From NCBI GenBank assembly GCA_002419505.1, contig DIGF01000014.1, positions 1-6,803 of the forward strand: a stretch of 6,803 nucleotides of DNA, given 5' to 3'. Shown here in pieces: positions 1-6,615 of the stretch. How positions within the stretch are numbered: position 1 is the first letter of the stretch; the number at the start of each line of letters is the position of its first letter. The position numbers and the translations under genes are program-made. Below the pieces are notes generated by a model. The model saw only the letters and a list, made by a program, of their open reading frames with translations, ran no database searches and had not been told where the DNA came from. The DNA comes from Caryophanales bacterium UBA5729. GTDB taxonomy: Bacteria > Bacillota_I > Bacilli_A > Izemoplasmatales > Hujiaoplasmataceae.

Positions 1-488
1 GGTGAATTATCGATCTTGTTACTTCCACCATATAAACTTAATATCTTGGTATCGGGAAAATATTTATTCATCCTTTCAGTAACTTGTTTAATAATTTCTA
101 CTCTCGGAATCACTAAACAAATTGACTTATACTCGGTTAATGCCCTTAAGATTACAGCTAATATAATCTCGGTTTTTCCTGCTCCGCAGACTGCTTGTAA
201 AAAAGCGTTTTTTCTCTCTTTATAGCAATTTTCCATAAATATACTTCCTTGCTTTTGTTCTTCATTTAAAATGAAATCCAGTTTCAGTTTCGGATAAGTT
301 TTATCGACATTCCTTTTTTGTCTTAATAAGAATTTTTCACTGTTGATTTCTTGGTATTGGTTACAATCTAAGCAATATTTAATACCGTTATAATCAGTTA
401 TAATATTGTCGCCTAAACAACGATTGCATTTTTCTTCAATCGCTCTTATCGAGTTTTTTATGTAAAAACTTATTACTTTTTCTATCAT
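1..488 (-). CDS. comFA: ComFA-type DNA-uptake helicase/ATPase, N-terminal part (cut by window edge)
   Basis: The reading frame starts at ATG 488 and stays open for 162 codons to the left edge, so the C-terminal two thirds are missing. Seen in the translation: a four-cysteine zinc-binding motif (C21-x2-C24, C39-x2-C42), then a helicase motif I of the form AVCGAGKTEI (A99 to I108, with K105 and T106 as nucleotide-binding residues), then a PRVEIV block (P128 to V133) matching motif Ia. A zinc finger followed by this motif order is typical of ComFA, the cytosolic DEAD-like ATPase that helps draw single-stranded DNA across the membrane during natural transformation. A GGTGA ribosome site lies 5 bases before the ATG and supports the start. 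It follows leuS on the same strand but sits behind a terminator. I see no convincing promoter of its own in the short gap. PriA-like helicases also have this type of motif I, but the N-terminal zinc finger favours ComFA. Confidence 0.85.
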   Translation of the reverse strand, partial: MIEKVISFYIKNSIRAIEEKCNRCLGDNIITDYNGIKYCLDCNQYQEINSEKFLLRQKRNVDKTYPKLKLDFILNEEQKQGSIFMENCYKERKNAFLQAVCGAGKTEIILAVILRALTEYKSICLVIPRVEIIKQVTERMNKYFPDTKILSLYGGSNKIDNS

Positions 489-535
489 TTATATCACCAA
501 TATAATATTACTTATAAAGAGCGATAATTTCTTTT

Positions 536-567
536 AAAAAAATAACTCTCAATTTTCTTGAGAGTTA
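536..567 (-). terminator. Intrinsic terminator after leuS
   Basis: On the minus strand TAACTCTCAA (567-558), a GAAAA loop and TTGAGAGTTA (552-543) form a perfect 10-bp stem followed by seven T (542-536). The first three bases of the stem are the leuS stop codon itself, so the gene ends inside its own terminator. In the plus direction there is no T-tract, so it should act for leuS only. It separates leuS from comFA. Confidence 0.9.
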
Positions 568-2988
568 CTTAATAACAATATTGATTAATTTATTTGGTAC
601 AACGATAACTTTAACTATTTGTTTACCATCAAGGTAATTGTTAATTTTCTCACTAGCTAAGGCTTTTGTCTTTACTTGTTCTTGATTGAGATTGTTCTCC
701 ACTATCATTTTATCTCTTACCTTACCATTGATGCTGATAACCATTTCAATTTCATCTTTGATAAGTTTAGCTTCGTCATACTTTGGATATGTCTCGTATA
801 CCAATAACGTTTCATGTCCTAACATTTGCCAAAGTTCTTCAGTTACATGTGGAGCGAATGGATTTAATATCGTCAACAAGACTTCATAATCAGCGACAGT
901 AATCTGTGGTTGTTTGTTGTATTCATTAACTAAAGTCATTAGTTTTGCGATTGCAGTATTAAATTTAAGGCTTTCAGTATCTTCGCTAACACCTTTAATG
1001 GTTTCATGGATAATTCTTTCTAACGGTTTTGAATAAACTTCTCCAGGAATAACATTGGGAAACATCCGCCAAATTTTATCCAAGAATCTGCGAGCGCCTT
1101 TTAAACCTAAATCATTCCAAGGAGTACTCATTTCATAATCGCTGATAAAGAGGATATATAGTCTTAATGTATCAGCGCCATACTCATCTATTATCTCCAT
1201 AGGGTTGATAACATTACCTCTGGATTTAGACATTTTCTCATTATCCCCGCCTAAGATAATCCCTTGTGCGGTTCGTTTGACATAAGGTTCTTTATGTACA
1301 GTTACGCCAATGTCATAGAGAAACTGATTCCAAAAACGGGAGTAGATTAAATGTCTTGTAACATGTTCCATACCGCCGTTATACCAATCGACTTTTCCCC
1401 AATATTCCATCTTTTCTTTTGAAGCTAATTCGTTATGGTTAAAAGGATCCATATATCTCAAAAAATACCAGCTACTACCAGCCCATTGCGGCATTGTATC
1501 GGTTTCTCTTTTAGCAGCACCACCGCATTTAGGACAAGTGCAGTTTACGAATTCTTCAATGTTCGCTAATGGTGACTCACCAGTATCGGTAGGAATAAAT
1601 TTTTCTACCATCGGTAATGTAACCGGCAAATCTTCATATGGCACAGGTACAATGCCACATTTATCACAGTAGATAATCGGAATCGGTTCACCCCAGTATC
1701 TTTGACGATTGAACGCCCAATCTTTCATGCGGTACTGTTTCGCTGCTTCACCGATGTTTTCTTTAAGAAGATAATCAGTAATTTTCTTTATAGCGTCTTT
1801 AACTGATAGACCGTCAATTAACGGACTATTGACTAAAATGCCTTCTTCAGTATCGGTATAGGCTTCTTTGGTAATATCTCCGCCTTTGATTACTTCAATA
1901 ATATTTAATTTATATTTGGTAGCGAACTCATAATCTCTAGTATCATGAGCAGGCACAGCCATAATCGCACCGGTTCCATAAGTAATCATTACATAATCGG
2001 AAATAAAAATCGGTATTTCTTGTTTATTGACTGGATTAACAGCTTTCAATCCTTTAATTTCTACTCCAGTTTTATCTTTAGCAAGCTCGACTCTCTCAAA
2101 CTCAGATTTTAACATCGCTTGTTCTTGATAGTTCTTAATTTCTTTAAGATTTGTGATTTGGTCTTTAAACAATTCAATATAAGGATGTTCAGGAGCGATA
2201 ACCATGAATGTGGCTCCATAAATCGTATCTGGTCTCGTGGTAAAGACTTTTAATACTTTTTCACTTCCTAATACCGGAAAATTAATATAAGCTCCAGTAG
2301 ATCTACCAATCCATTTTTCTTGTTCCGATCTTATTCTTGAATTTGATTCTAATTCATTCAAGCCTTCTAAAAGTTTATCGGCATAATCAGTTATTTTCAA
2401 AAACCAAACGTCTTTCTCTAATTGGATAACGTCATTATCGCATCGATCGCATTTTCCGCCTTGTGATTCTTCATTTGATAGTACCACTTTGCAATCAGGA
2501 CAGAAATTTACATAGGTTTTATTTTTATATACAAGTCCATGTTCATACATCTTTAAAAAAATCCATTGAGTCCAGCGATAATAGTCAGGATCTGTAGTAT
2601 CAACAATTCGCGAGAAATCAAATGAATAACCTGTAGATTTTAACTGGTTAATAAAGGTTTCAATATTATTGTCTGTGATGGTTCGCGGATGAATTTGATT
2701 CTTAATCGCATAATTTTCCGTGGGCAAACCGAAGGCGTCAAAGCCAATGGGAAAAAGGACGTTTTTCCCTTCCATACGCCGTTTTCTTGAAATCACTTCC
2801 AGTGATGTATAGGCACGAATATGACCGATATGCATACCAGCTCCGCTTGGATAAGGAAATTCAACTAAAGAATAATATTTTTCTTTTTCTGAATAATCAT
2901 TAGCACTAAAGTATTTGTTAGCATACCAAATATCTTGCCATTTCTTTTCAATCTTTTTTTCGTCAAAACTTGGAATAAATTCACTCAT
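565..2988 (-). CDS. leuS: Leucyl-tRNA synthetase (LeuRS), complete
   Basis: An 807-residue class Ia synthetase that charges tRNA-Leu with leucine in the cytosol, of normal bacterial length. Visible parts in order: the HIGH signature H53-I-G-H56 after YPSGAGM; a zinc-type knuckle C163-x2-C166 and C180-x2-C183; the CP1 editing domain with TTRPDT (250-255) and GTGAIMAVPAHDTRDYEF (338-355), whose D349 and D352 match the conserved editing aspartates; a second cysteine set (C441, C444, C485, C488); WAGSSWYFLRYMDP (502-515); KMSKS at 585-589; an anticodon-binding region; and a C-terminal domain ending VIVVPNKLINIVIK. All catalytic and editing motifs are present, so it should be active and proofreading. 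The HIGH motif is followed by IRAYT rather than the PEGYT I recall from the B. subtilis type, suggesting a different LeuRS subgroup. The start is fixed by a strong AAGGGGG site 10 bases upstream. It is controlled by the T-box leader directly before it. Confidence 0.98.
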   Translation of the reverse strand: MSEFIPSFDEKKIEKKWQDIWYANKYFSANDYSEKEKYYSLVEFPYPSGAGMHIGHIRAYTSLEVISRKRRMEGKNVLFPIGFDAFGLPTENYAIKNQIHPRTITDNNIETFINQLKSTGYSFDFSRIVDTTDPDYYRWTQWIFLKMYEHGLVYKNKTYVNFCPDCKVVLSNEESQGGKCDRCDNDVIQLEKDVWFLKITDYADKLLEGLNELESNSRIRSEQEKWIGRSTGAYINFPVLGSEKVLKVFTTRPDTIYGATFMVIAPEHPYIELFKDQITNLKEIKNYQEQAMLKSEFERVELAKDKTGVEIKGLKAVNPVNKQEIPIFISDYVMITYGTGAIMAVPAHDTRDYEFATKYKLNIIEVIKGGDITKEAYTDTEEGILVNSPLIDGLSVKDAIKKITDYLLKENIGEAAKQYRMKDWAFNRQRYWGEPIPIIYCDKCGIVPVPYEDLPVTLPMVEKFIPTDTGESPLANIEEFVNCTCPKCGGAAKRETDTMPQWAGSSWYFLRYMDPFNHNELASKEKMEYWGKVDWYNGGMEHVTRHLIYSRFWNQFLYDIGVTVHKEPYVKRTAQGIILGGDNEKMSKSRGNVINPMEIIDEYGADTLRLYILFISDYEMSTPWNDLGLKGARRFLDKIWRMFPNVIPGEVYSKPLERIIHETIKGVSEDTESLKFNTAIAKLMTLVNEYNKQPQITVADYEVLLTILNPFAPHVTEELWQMLGHETLLVYETYPKYDEAKLIKDEIEMVISINGKVRDKMIVENNLNQEQVKTKALASEKINNYLDGKQIVKVIVVPNKLINIVIK

Positions 2989-3018
2989 TATCGTTATGCC
3001 CCCTTTTTGAAAACTAAA

Positions 3019-3250
3019 TAAAAAGCCCTCTACTAATTAGTAAAGGGCGAAATAAATCCGTGGTACCACCTTAATTCTGGACAAGCCAGCTCTTAATAAC
3101 TTGATAACGTCAGTTAACCGGATTTTGCTCGCGTGTTGCACAAAACCTACTCCACAGACTAATTCGCACTAAGTTAAGTTCTTGGTTTTCACCTGCCACC
3201 AAGTCTCTTTAAACTCTAAACTTACACTACTTGTTCTGCTTCTTTGTATT
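3019..3250 (-). promoter_or_regulatory. T-box riboswitch leader of leuS (tRNA-Leu sensing)
   Basis: This leader fills most of the 316-base gap between leuS and the upstream gene. The T-box sequence AAGGTGGTACCACGG (minus strand, 3072-3058) is close to the consensus AGGGTGGNACCGCG. Its bulge reads UGGU (3068-3065), and the final U can pair with the A discriminator base of tRNA-Leu. Stem I is marked by AAGTAGTG near the 5' end, an apical hairpin CTTGG...CCAAG and then GAA-CTT-A (3181-3175). This places a leucine codon CUU (3178-3176) at the expected specifier position, although UUA shifted by one base is also leucine. A smaller CUGG/CCAG hairpin before the T-box fits stem III. Known logic for this class: uncharged tRNA stabilises the antiterminator and transcription enters leuS. 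The T-box and terminator are seen directly; the specifier call is inferred. Confidence 0.95.
3020..3048 (-). terminator. Regulated terminator of the leuS T-box
   Basis: On the minus strand GCCCTTTACT (3048-3039), loop AATT, and AGTAGAGGGC (3034-3025) form a 10-bp stem with one G-U pair, followed by TTTTT (3024-3020). It lies just after the T-box motif. Its 5' arm contains CCCTT, which can instead pair with the AAGG of the T-box, giving the mutually exclusive antiterminator expected of this riboswitch. Confidence 0.92.
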
Positions 3251-3257
3251 TTAAGAT

Positions 3258-3287
3258 ATTATACCATAAATAGTCAGTTTTAAGCAA
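3258..3287 (-). promoter_or_regulatory. Promoter of the leuS T-box transcript
   Basis: A perfect -10 TATAAT (minus, 3263-3258) is preceded by TGG, an extended -10. A weak -35, TTGCTT (3287-3282), lies 18 bases upstream. The predicted start near 3250 leaves a full-length T-box leader. The promoter begins only about 18 bases after the stop of the upstream gene, and I see no terminator between them, so some read-through into the leader is possible. Confidence 0.75.
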
Positions 3288-3304
3288 ATGTTTCTTCAAT
3301 AAGA

Positions 3305-4105
3305 TTATTGATTTTCATCATCTTCAGTTTCTTCATCATCAGTTTCTTCTTCGATGATTTCTTCGTTTTCAATATTTATATTTTGTGTTTTCATTACTCG
3401 AAAATACATTTCTTTTTGTAAAGTGAAAACTGTTCTATAAGCAAATAACATCAAGATAAAGAAAATAAAGACATCAAAATTAAGCAGATTATAAATTGCA
3501 AACAAGAAAGCCATTGGGCTGGCAGCGAAAGTTAATAACTTAAAGATTTTTCCGTATTTGATATGAGTTTTAAATCTTAAGAATGGAATTGTAGAAATCA
3601 GGATAATAAACAATAAAATAAACAGATTTGATAAAACGCCTAAGGTTATTCCCGCAGCGATAACACTGAACTTCAAGATATTAACAGCCTCATTAATCGT
3701 TTCAATACTATAGACTGAAAGAAATTGGATGCTGTCGATTGTTCTTTCGCCGACAATAACTGTAAGTCTTGAGCCTTGAATAATCAAGGAAAAGTCATGC
3801 AAATTACTAATATCGCTGATACTTGAGGTTTCTTCTAAAAGATATAGTTTAAAATCATAAATTTGATAAGCGTTATTGATATCATAATTTTCGCCAGAAC
3901 AAGTTAAACTGCCACTTACGATTTCGCAACCAGTTATTTCTTCATTAATCGCTTGTGGGGCTGAAGAAATAAAAAAAACGAAAGTCGATATCGACATTAA
4001 CATGACTAGTAAAAATATATAGAATATCACAAAGCCAGTTTTCTTATTATGATAATTGAGTATTGTTTTTGGATGAACAATCGAATTAGCAAAAATTTCA
4101 AACAT
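3305..4105 (-). CDS. DUF1189-like membrane protein of unknown function with acidic C-terminal tail
   Basis: A 266-residue predicted integral membrane protein. The N-terminus (FEIFANSIVHPKTILNYHNK), followed directly by a hydrophobic helix (about 24-48), resembles DUF1189 family proteins of Gram-positive bacteria. This was judged by eye. A soluble loop (about 49-140), probably outside the membrane, carries two cysteines (C60, C69) that could form a disulfide. Further hydrophobic segments lie at about 145-175 (long, possibly two helices) and 188-225 (one or two). The last 20 or so residues (246-266) are almost all Glu/Asp and contain a short tandem repeat. An AGGTGA ribosome site about 5 bases before ATG 4105 supports the start. 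It has its own extended -10 promoter and lies upstream of leuS on the same strand without an obvious terminator. No function is assigned to this family. Confidence is high that it is a real gene and moderate for the family. Confidence 0.7.
   Translation of the reverse strand: MFEIFANSIVHPKTILNYHNKKTGFVIFYIFLLVMLMSISTFVFFISSAPQAINEEITGCEIVSGSLTCSGENYDINNAYQIYDFKLYLLEETSSISDISNLHDFSLIIQGSRLTVIVGERTIDSIQFLSVYSIETINEAVNILKFSVIAAGITLGVLSNLFILLFIILISTIPFLRFKTHIKYGKIFKLLTFAASPMAFLFAIYNLLNFDVFIFFILMLFAYRTVFTLQKEMYFRVMKTQNINIENEEIIEEETDDEETEDDENQ
3320..3349 (-). repeat. 15-bp tandem coding repeat in the acidic tail
   Basis: Two neighbouring imperfect 15-base units encode EETDD (residues 253-257) and EETED (258-262). 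On the plus strand the shared core is CAGTTTCTTC, at two places 15 bases apart. Being a multiple of three, copy-number change would lengthen or shorten the tail without shifting frame. Confidence 0.75.
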
Positions 4106-4124
4106 AGTATCACCTGCTTTTATA

Positions 4125-4152
4125 ATTATAACATTTTTTAGAAACTCAGCAA
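4125..4152 (-). promoter_or_regulatory. Promoter of the DUF1189-like gene
   Basis: On the minus strand an extended -10, TGT-TATAAT (4133-4125), lies 16 bases after a weak -35 TTGCTG (4152-4147). The predicted transcript start falls near 4118, just upstream of the AGGTGA ribosome site. The 5' leader would therefore be very short. Confidence 0.7.
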
Positions 4153-4230
4153 GAATAAATCACTTATATTGTGAATTAAGTATGATTTTATATGGTTTAG
4201 TATTTGTTATATAAATTAGTTTAACTTCTG

Positions 4231-4239
4231 TGTTATAAT
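4231..4239 (+). promoter_or_regulatory. Extended -10 promoter of the mnmL operon
   Basis: TGT-TATAAT is a perfect -10 with the extended TG element. No good -35 lies 16-18 bases upstream, which is common for extended -10 promoters. A start about 7 bases downstream (near 4246) would put the ribosome site at the very 5' end of the mRNA. The 10-mer TGTTATAATT (4231-4240) recurs in inverted orientation at 4133-4124, in the promoter of the divergent gene. Confidence 0.75.
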
Positions 4240-4245
4240 TTCCTT

Positions 4246-4252
4246 GGGTGAG
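4246..4252 (+). promoter_or_regulatory. Ribosome binding site that sets the mnmL start at 4256
   Basis: GGGTGAG ends 3 bases before ATG 4256. A longer reading from TTG 4244 is open, but that codon overlaps this site, has none of its own upstream, and sits only about 5 bases after the -10, at or before the likely transcript start. The ATG is therefore preferred. Confidence 0.75.
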
Positions 4253-4255
4253 ATT

Positions 4256-5188
4256 ATGAATTATTTTACTAATGAAAAACACTATAATACCCTTAACAAT
4301 TATTATCGTAACCGCTTTAATTCCAAAGTTTATAAAATAGCTTTGAACGGAGATTTCACTTGTCCTAATCGCGATGGAACAATTTCTAAACTAGGTTGTT
4401 TATTTTGTTCGGACGAAGGAAGTGGCGAATTTGGTGGGACTAAAGAAAAAAGCCTTAAGCAGCAATTTGAAGACGGAAAAACGATGATGCAAAATAAGTG
4501 GAAAGACGGAAAATATCTAGTATATTTTCAATCTTTCAGCAACACTTATGGCCCGATTAAAAAATTGAGAAAAATCTATTACGAAGCCCTTAATTTAGAT
4601 GAAAACATTATCGGTTTAAACATTGGCACTAGGCCTGATTGTTTTAACGATGAAGTCTACGATTTGTTGGAAGAACTAAATCAAAAAACATATTTGACAG
4701 TTGAATTGGGATTGCAAAGTATGCATGATGAAAGTTTGAATTTAATTAATCGTGGTCATGATCAAGAGACCTTAGTTATCGCAGTAAATGAATTAAGGAA
4801 AAGAGATATTGATGTAGTAATCCATATAATCAATGGTCTGCCAGGCGAAGATGAAGAAATGATGCTTAATACTGCTAAATTTTTAAATACTTTAGATATT
4901 CAAGGACTTAAGATTCACATGCTTTACATCTTAAAAAATACACCCTTAGCTAATTACTATAAAAACAAACCTTTTAAACTGCTAAGTATGAAAGAATACG
5001 TTGAGATTACTGTGAAACAACTAACCGTGATAAATGAAAAAATAATTGTTCATCGCATAACAGGAGATCCGCCAAAAAAAGATTTAATTGAACCGCAGTG
5101 GACGCTTAAAAAATTTATTGTCAGTAATGAGATTGATAAAGTAATGAGAAAAAATAAATTATATCAAGGAATGAATTATCATGAATAA
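4256..5188 (+). CDS. mnmL: MnmL (YtqA/YhcC-type) radical SAM enzyme of tRNA wobble uridine modification
   Basis: A 310-residue radical SAM protein of the TIGR01212/YtqA family. The cluster cysteines are C36-x11-C48-x2-C51 in FTCPNRDGTISKLGCLFC (34-51). This spacing is longer than the classic CxxxCxxC but normal for this family. Other family marks are YFQSFSNTY (90-98), GTRPDCF (124-130), VELGLQS (149-155), NGLPGED (193-199) and HRITGDPP (266-273). In Bacillus and Streptococcus, genetic work showed this protein is needed to turn cmnm5(s2)U34 of tRNA into the intermediate that MnmM methylates. Its exact chemistry is not resolved. It is full-length with all three cysteines. It heads a three-gene unit with the transporter and mnmM, and its stop overlaps the transporter start. 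The functional name rests on family resemblance and the mnmM neighbour. Confidence 0.9.
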   Translation: MNYFTNEKHYNTLNNYYRNRFNSKVYKIALNGDFTCPNRDGTISKLGCLFCSDEGSGEFGGTKEKSLKQQFEDGKTMMQNKWKDGKYLVYFQSFSNTYGPIKKLRKIYYEALNLDENIIGLNIGTRPDCFNDEVYDLLEELNQKTYLTVELGLQSMHDESLNLINRGHDQETLVIAVNELRKRDIDVVIHIINGLPGEDEEMMLNTAKFLNTLDIQGLKIHMLYILKNTPLANYYKNKPFKLLSMKEYVEITVKQLTVINEKIIVHRITGDPPKKDLIEPQWTLKKFIVSNEIDKVMRKNKLYQGMNYHE

Positions 5189-6104
5189 AAAAGCGCATTT
5201 ATCAGGAGTGCTGTTTAGCATCATCTTTGGTTTTTCCTTTATGATGTCTAAAACGGCTTTAGAATATGTCAGCCCTATAGGTTTAATTGCATATCGATTT
5301 TTAGTTGCTTTTGTTGTTTTTCAAATATTGAGAATGACAAAAGTGGTAAAGATCAAAATTAATCGCCAAGATTCAATTTCTATTGTTTTAGTTGCGATTT
5401 TTCAACCAGTTTTTTATTTTCTATTTGAAACTTATGGTTTATCATTAACTACTAGTGGTGAAGCAGGTTTAATGATAGCTTTAATTCCGATTTTTGTGAC
5501 AATATTATCAACGGTTATTTTAAAGGAAAAACCTTTAAAAAGTCAGGTGTTTTTTATTTTCTTGAGTTTCAGTGGCGTGATTTTCATTCAGGTATTTAAA
5601 TCAGGAATCAACTTTGAATCTTCATCTTTAGGTTTCGCTTTACTTCTAATGGCGGTGATATCAGCTGCATTATTCAATATCGCATCTCGGAGTGCCGCTA
5701 AGAGTCACAAACCTCAGGAAATAACTTATATTATGATGTTGATGGGGGCTGTAACTTTTAATTCTATCTATATAATGCAATTAGGTTTTAGAGGTGAAAT
5801 AGGTCAGTATTTCTCTAATTTAGGAAATTTATCAGTTATATTACCCATTGTATATTTAGGAATAGTCGCTTCAATTCTCGGTTTCTTTTTAGTGAATTTC
5901 TCTCTTAGCAAATTACCTGCACACATCTCAAGTATCTACGCCAACATCGCAACTGTGGTGGCAGTAATTGCTGGAGCTTTGTTTCTTAAAGAAACGATAT
6001 ATTTTTATCATATCATCGGTGGAGCTTTAATAATTATCGGTGTCTATGGTGCGGCGAGAATTAATTATTTGCGGAACAGGAGAAAAAATGATCAAGATTA
6101 CTGA
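5181..6104 (+). CDS. EamA/DMT-superfamily permease, ten membrane helices
   Basis: A 307-residue membrane protein with ten hydrophobic segments at roughly 8-24, 34-51, 67-85, 95-113, 122-139, 149-167, 181-199, 218-238, 250-270 and 276-292, arranged as the two five-helix EamA repeats of drug/metabolite transporters. LKEKP (114-118) and LKETI (269-273) occupy equivalent places at the end of helix 4 and helix 9, a mark of this family. A lysine/arginine-rich C-terminus (RNRRKN) should be cytosolic. Members move amino acids, purines, sugars or other metabolites, often outward; the substrate cannot be read from sequence. The ATG overlaps the mnmL stop by 8 bases and the TGA overlaps mnmM by 17 bases, so it is co-transcribed and probably translationally coupled with both. 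AAGGA lies 10 bases upstream. Its place between two tRNA-modification genes is unusual. Confidence 0.92.
   Translation: MNKKAHLSGVLFSIIFGFSFMMSKTALEYVSPIGLIAYRFLVAFVVFQILRMTKVVKIKINRQDSISIVLVAIFQPVFYFLFETYGLSLTTSGEAGLMIALIPIFVTILSTVILKEKPLKSQVFFIFLSFSGVIFIQVFKSGINFESSSLGFALLLMAVISAALFNIASRSAAKSHKPQEITYIMMLMGAVTFNSIYIMQLGFRGEIGQYFSNLGNLSVILPIVYLGIVASILGFFLVNFSLSKLPAHISSIYANIATVVAVIAGALFLKETIYFYHIIGGALIIIGVYGAARINYLRNRRKNDQDY
6078..6082 (+). promoter_or_regulatory. Ribosome binding site that sets the mnmM start at 6088
   Basis: AGGAG ends 5 bases before ATG 6088. The same frame is open from ATG 6040, but that would add 16 residues deep inside the transporter gene without a good ribosome site, and homologues begin close to the hydrophilic MIKITDLTHK segment. 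Confidence 0.85.
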
Positions 6105-6615
6105 TCTCACCCATAAGTTAATCAAAGAAAAAACCAGTATCAACATCGCTGTTGATATGACTGTAGGTTGGGGTAATGATACCTTGGTTTTAGTTAGTAA
6201 CAGCGAGTTTGTTTATGGGTTTGACATTCAAAAAAAAGCTTTGGATAAAGCCGATATTTTGCTTAAAGAAAATGGTTTTGCAAATTATCAACTTATCAAT
6301 GAAAATCATGAGTTTATTTTAAACCACATCAATCAAAAAATTGATCTTTGCCTTTATAATTTGGGTTATCTTCCTAAAGGTGATAAAACGATATTTACCG
6401 AAGCAACATCTACTATCAACTCATTGAAATCGGTTATGACTCTATTAAATGAAGATGGTTTGATTATCTTGGTTGTTTATTCCCATAACAAACAAGAAAG
6501 AGAAAATCTTTTCAGCTTTTGTAAGACTTTAAGTTCTGAGTATGATGTAATGTATTATCAAGTAATGAACAAAGAAAACTGTCCCGAACTTATAACAATT
6601 AAAAAGGTAGTGTGA
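6088..6615 (+). CDS. mnmM: MnmM (YtqB-type) SAM-dependent tRNA methyltransferase
   Basis: A 175-residue class I methyltransferase of the YtqB family. MnmM is known to methylate the aminomethyl group of nm5(s2)U34 in tRNA to give mnm5(s2)U34, completing the wobble modification in many Gram-positive bacteria that lack MnmC. Seen here: the SAM-binding loop DMTVGWGNDT (23-32), the acidic end of strand 2 in FDIQ (45-48), the family signature NLGYLPKGDK (91-100) followed by TEATSTI (104-110), and strand LIILVVY (125-131). Two places differ from the B. subtilis protein as I recall it. The loop has N30 where GNGHDT has His, and YHGHPEG after strand 5 is YSHNKQE (131-137) with a shorter segment following. 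The protein is also somewhat shorter than the roughly 190 residues usual for the family. The last gene of the operon, it overlaps the transporter gene and ends in a terminator. Confidence 0.9.
   Translation: MIKITDLTHKLIKEKTSINIAVDMTVGWGNDTLVLVSNSEFVYGFDIQKKALDKADILLKENGFANYQLINENHEFILNHINQKIDLCLYNLGYLPKGDKTIFTEATSTINSLKSVMTLLNEDGLIILVVYSHNKQERENLFSFCKTLSSEYDVMYYQVMNKENCPELITIKKVV

Noticed and set aside
16..225. Open plus-strand frame of 69 codons
   Set aside because: It lies antisense to the comFA frame, which has clear motifs. The frame has no ribosome site or family resemblance.
686..889. Open plus-strand frame of 67 codons
   Set aside because: It is antisense to the C-terminal part of leuS. 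The apparent hydrophobicity comes from reading the reverse complement of a charged coding region.
3019..3250. Possible tRNA gene or small RNA because of the many hairpins
   Set aside because: The T-box core, regulated terminator and downstream leuS explain the structure. There is no cloverleaf.
4162..4181. ACTTA/TAAGT inverted repeat in the divergent intergenic region, a possible operator
   Set aside because: Only five A/T-rich pairs around a 10-base loop, which is expected by chance in such AT-rich DNA.
6040..6087. Longer mnmM start adding 16 residues
   Set aside because: It lies well inside the transporter gene, with no good ribosome site before it, while AGGAG stands at the right distance from ATG 6088.
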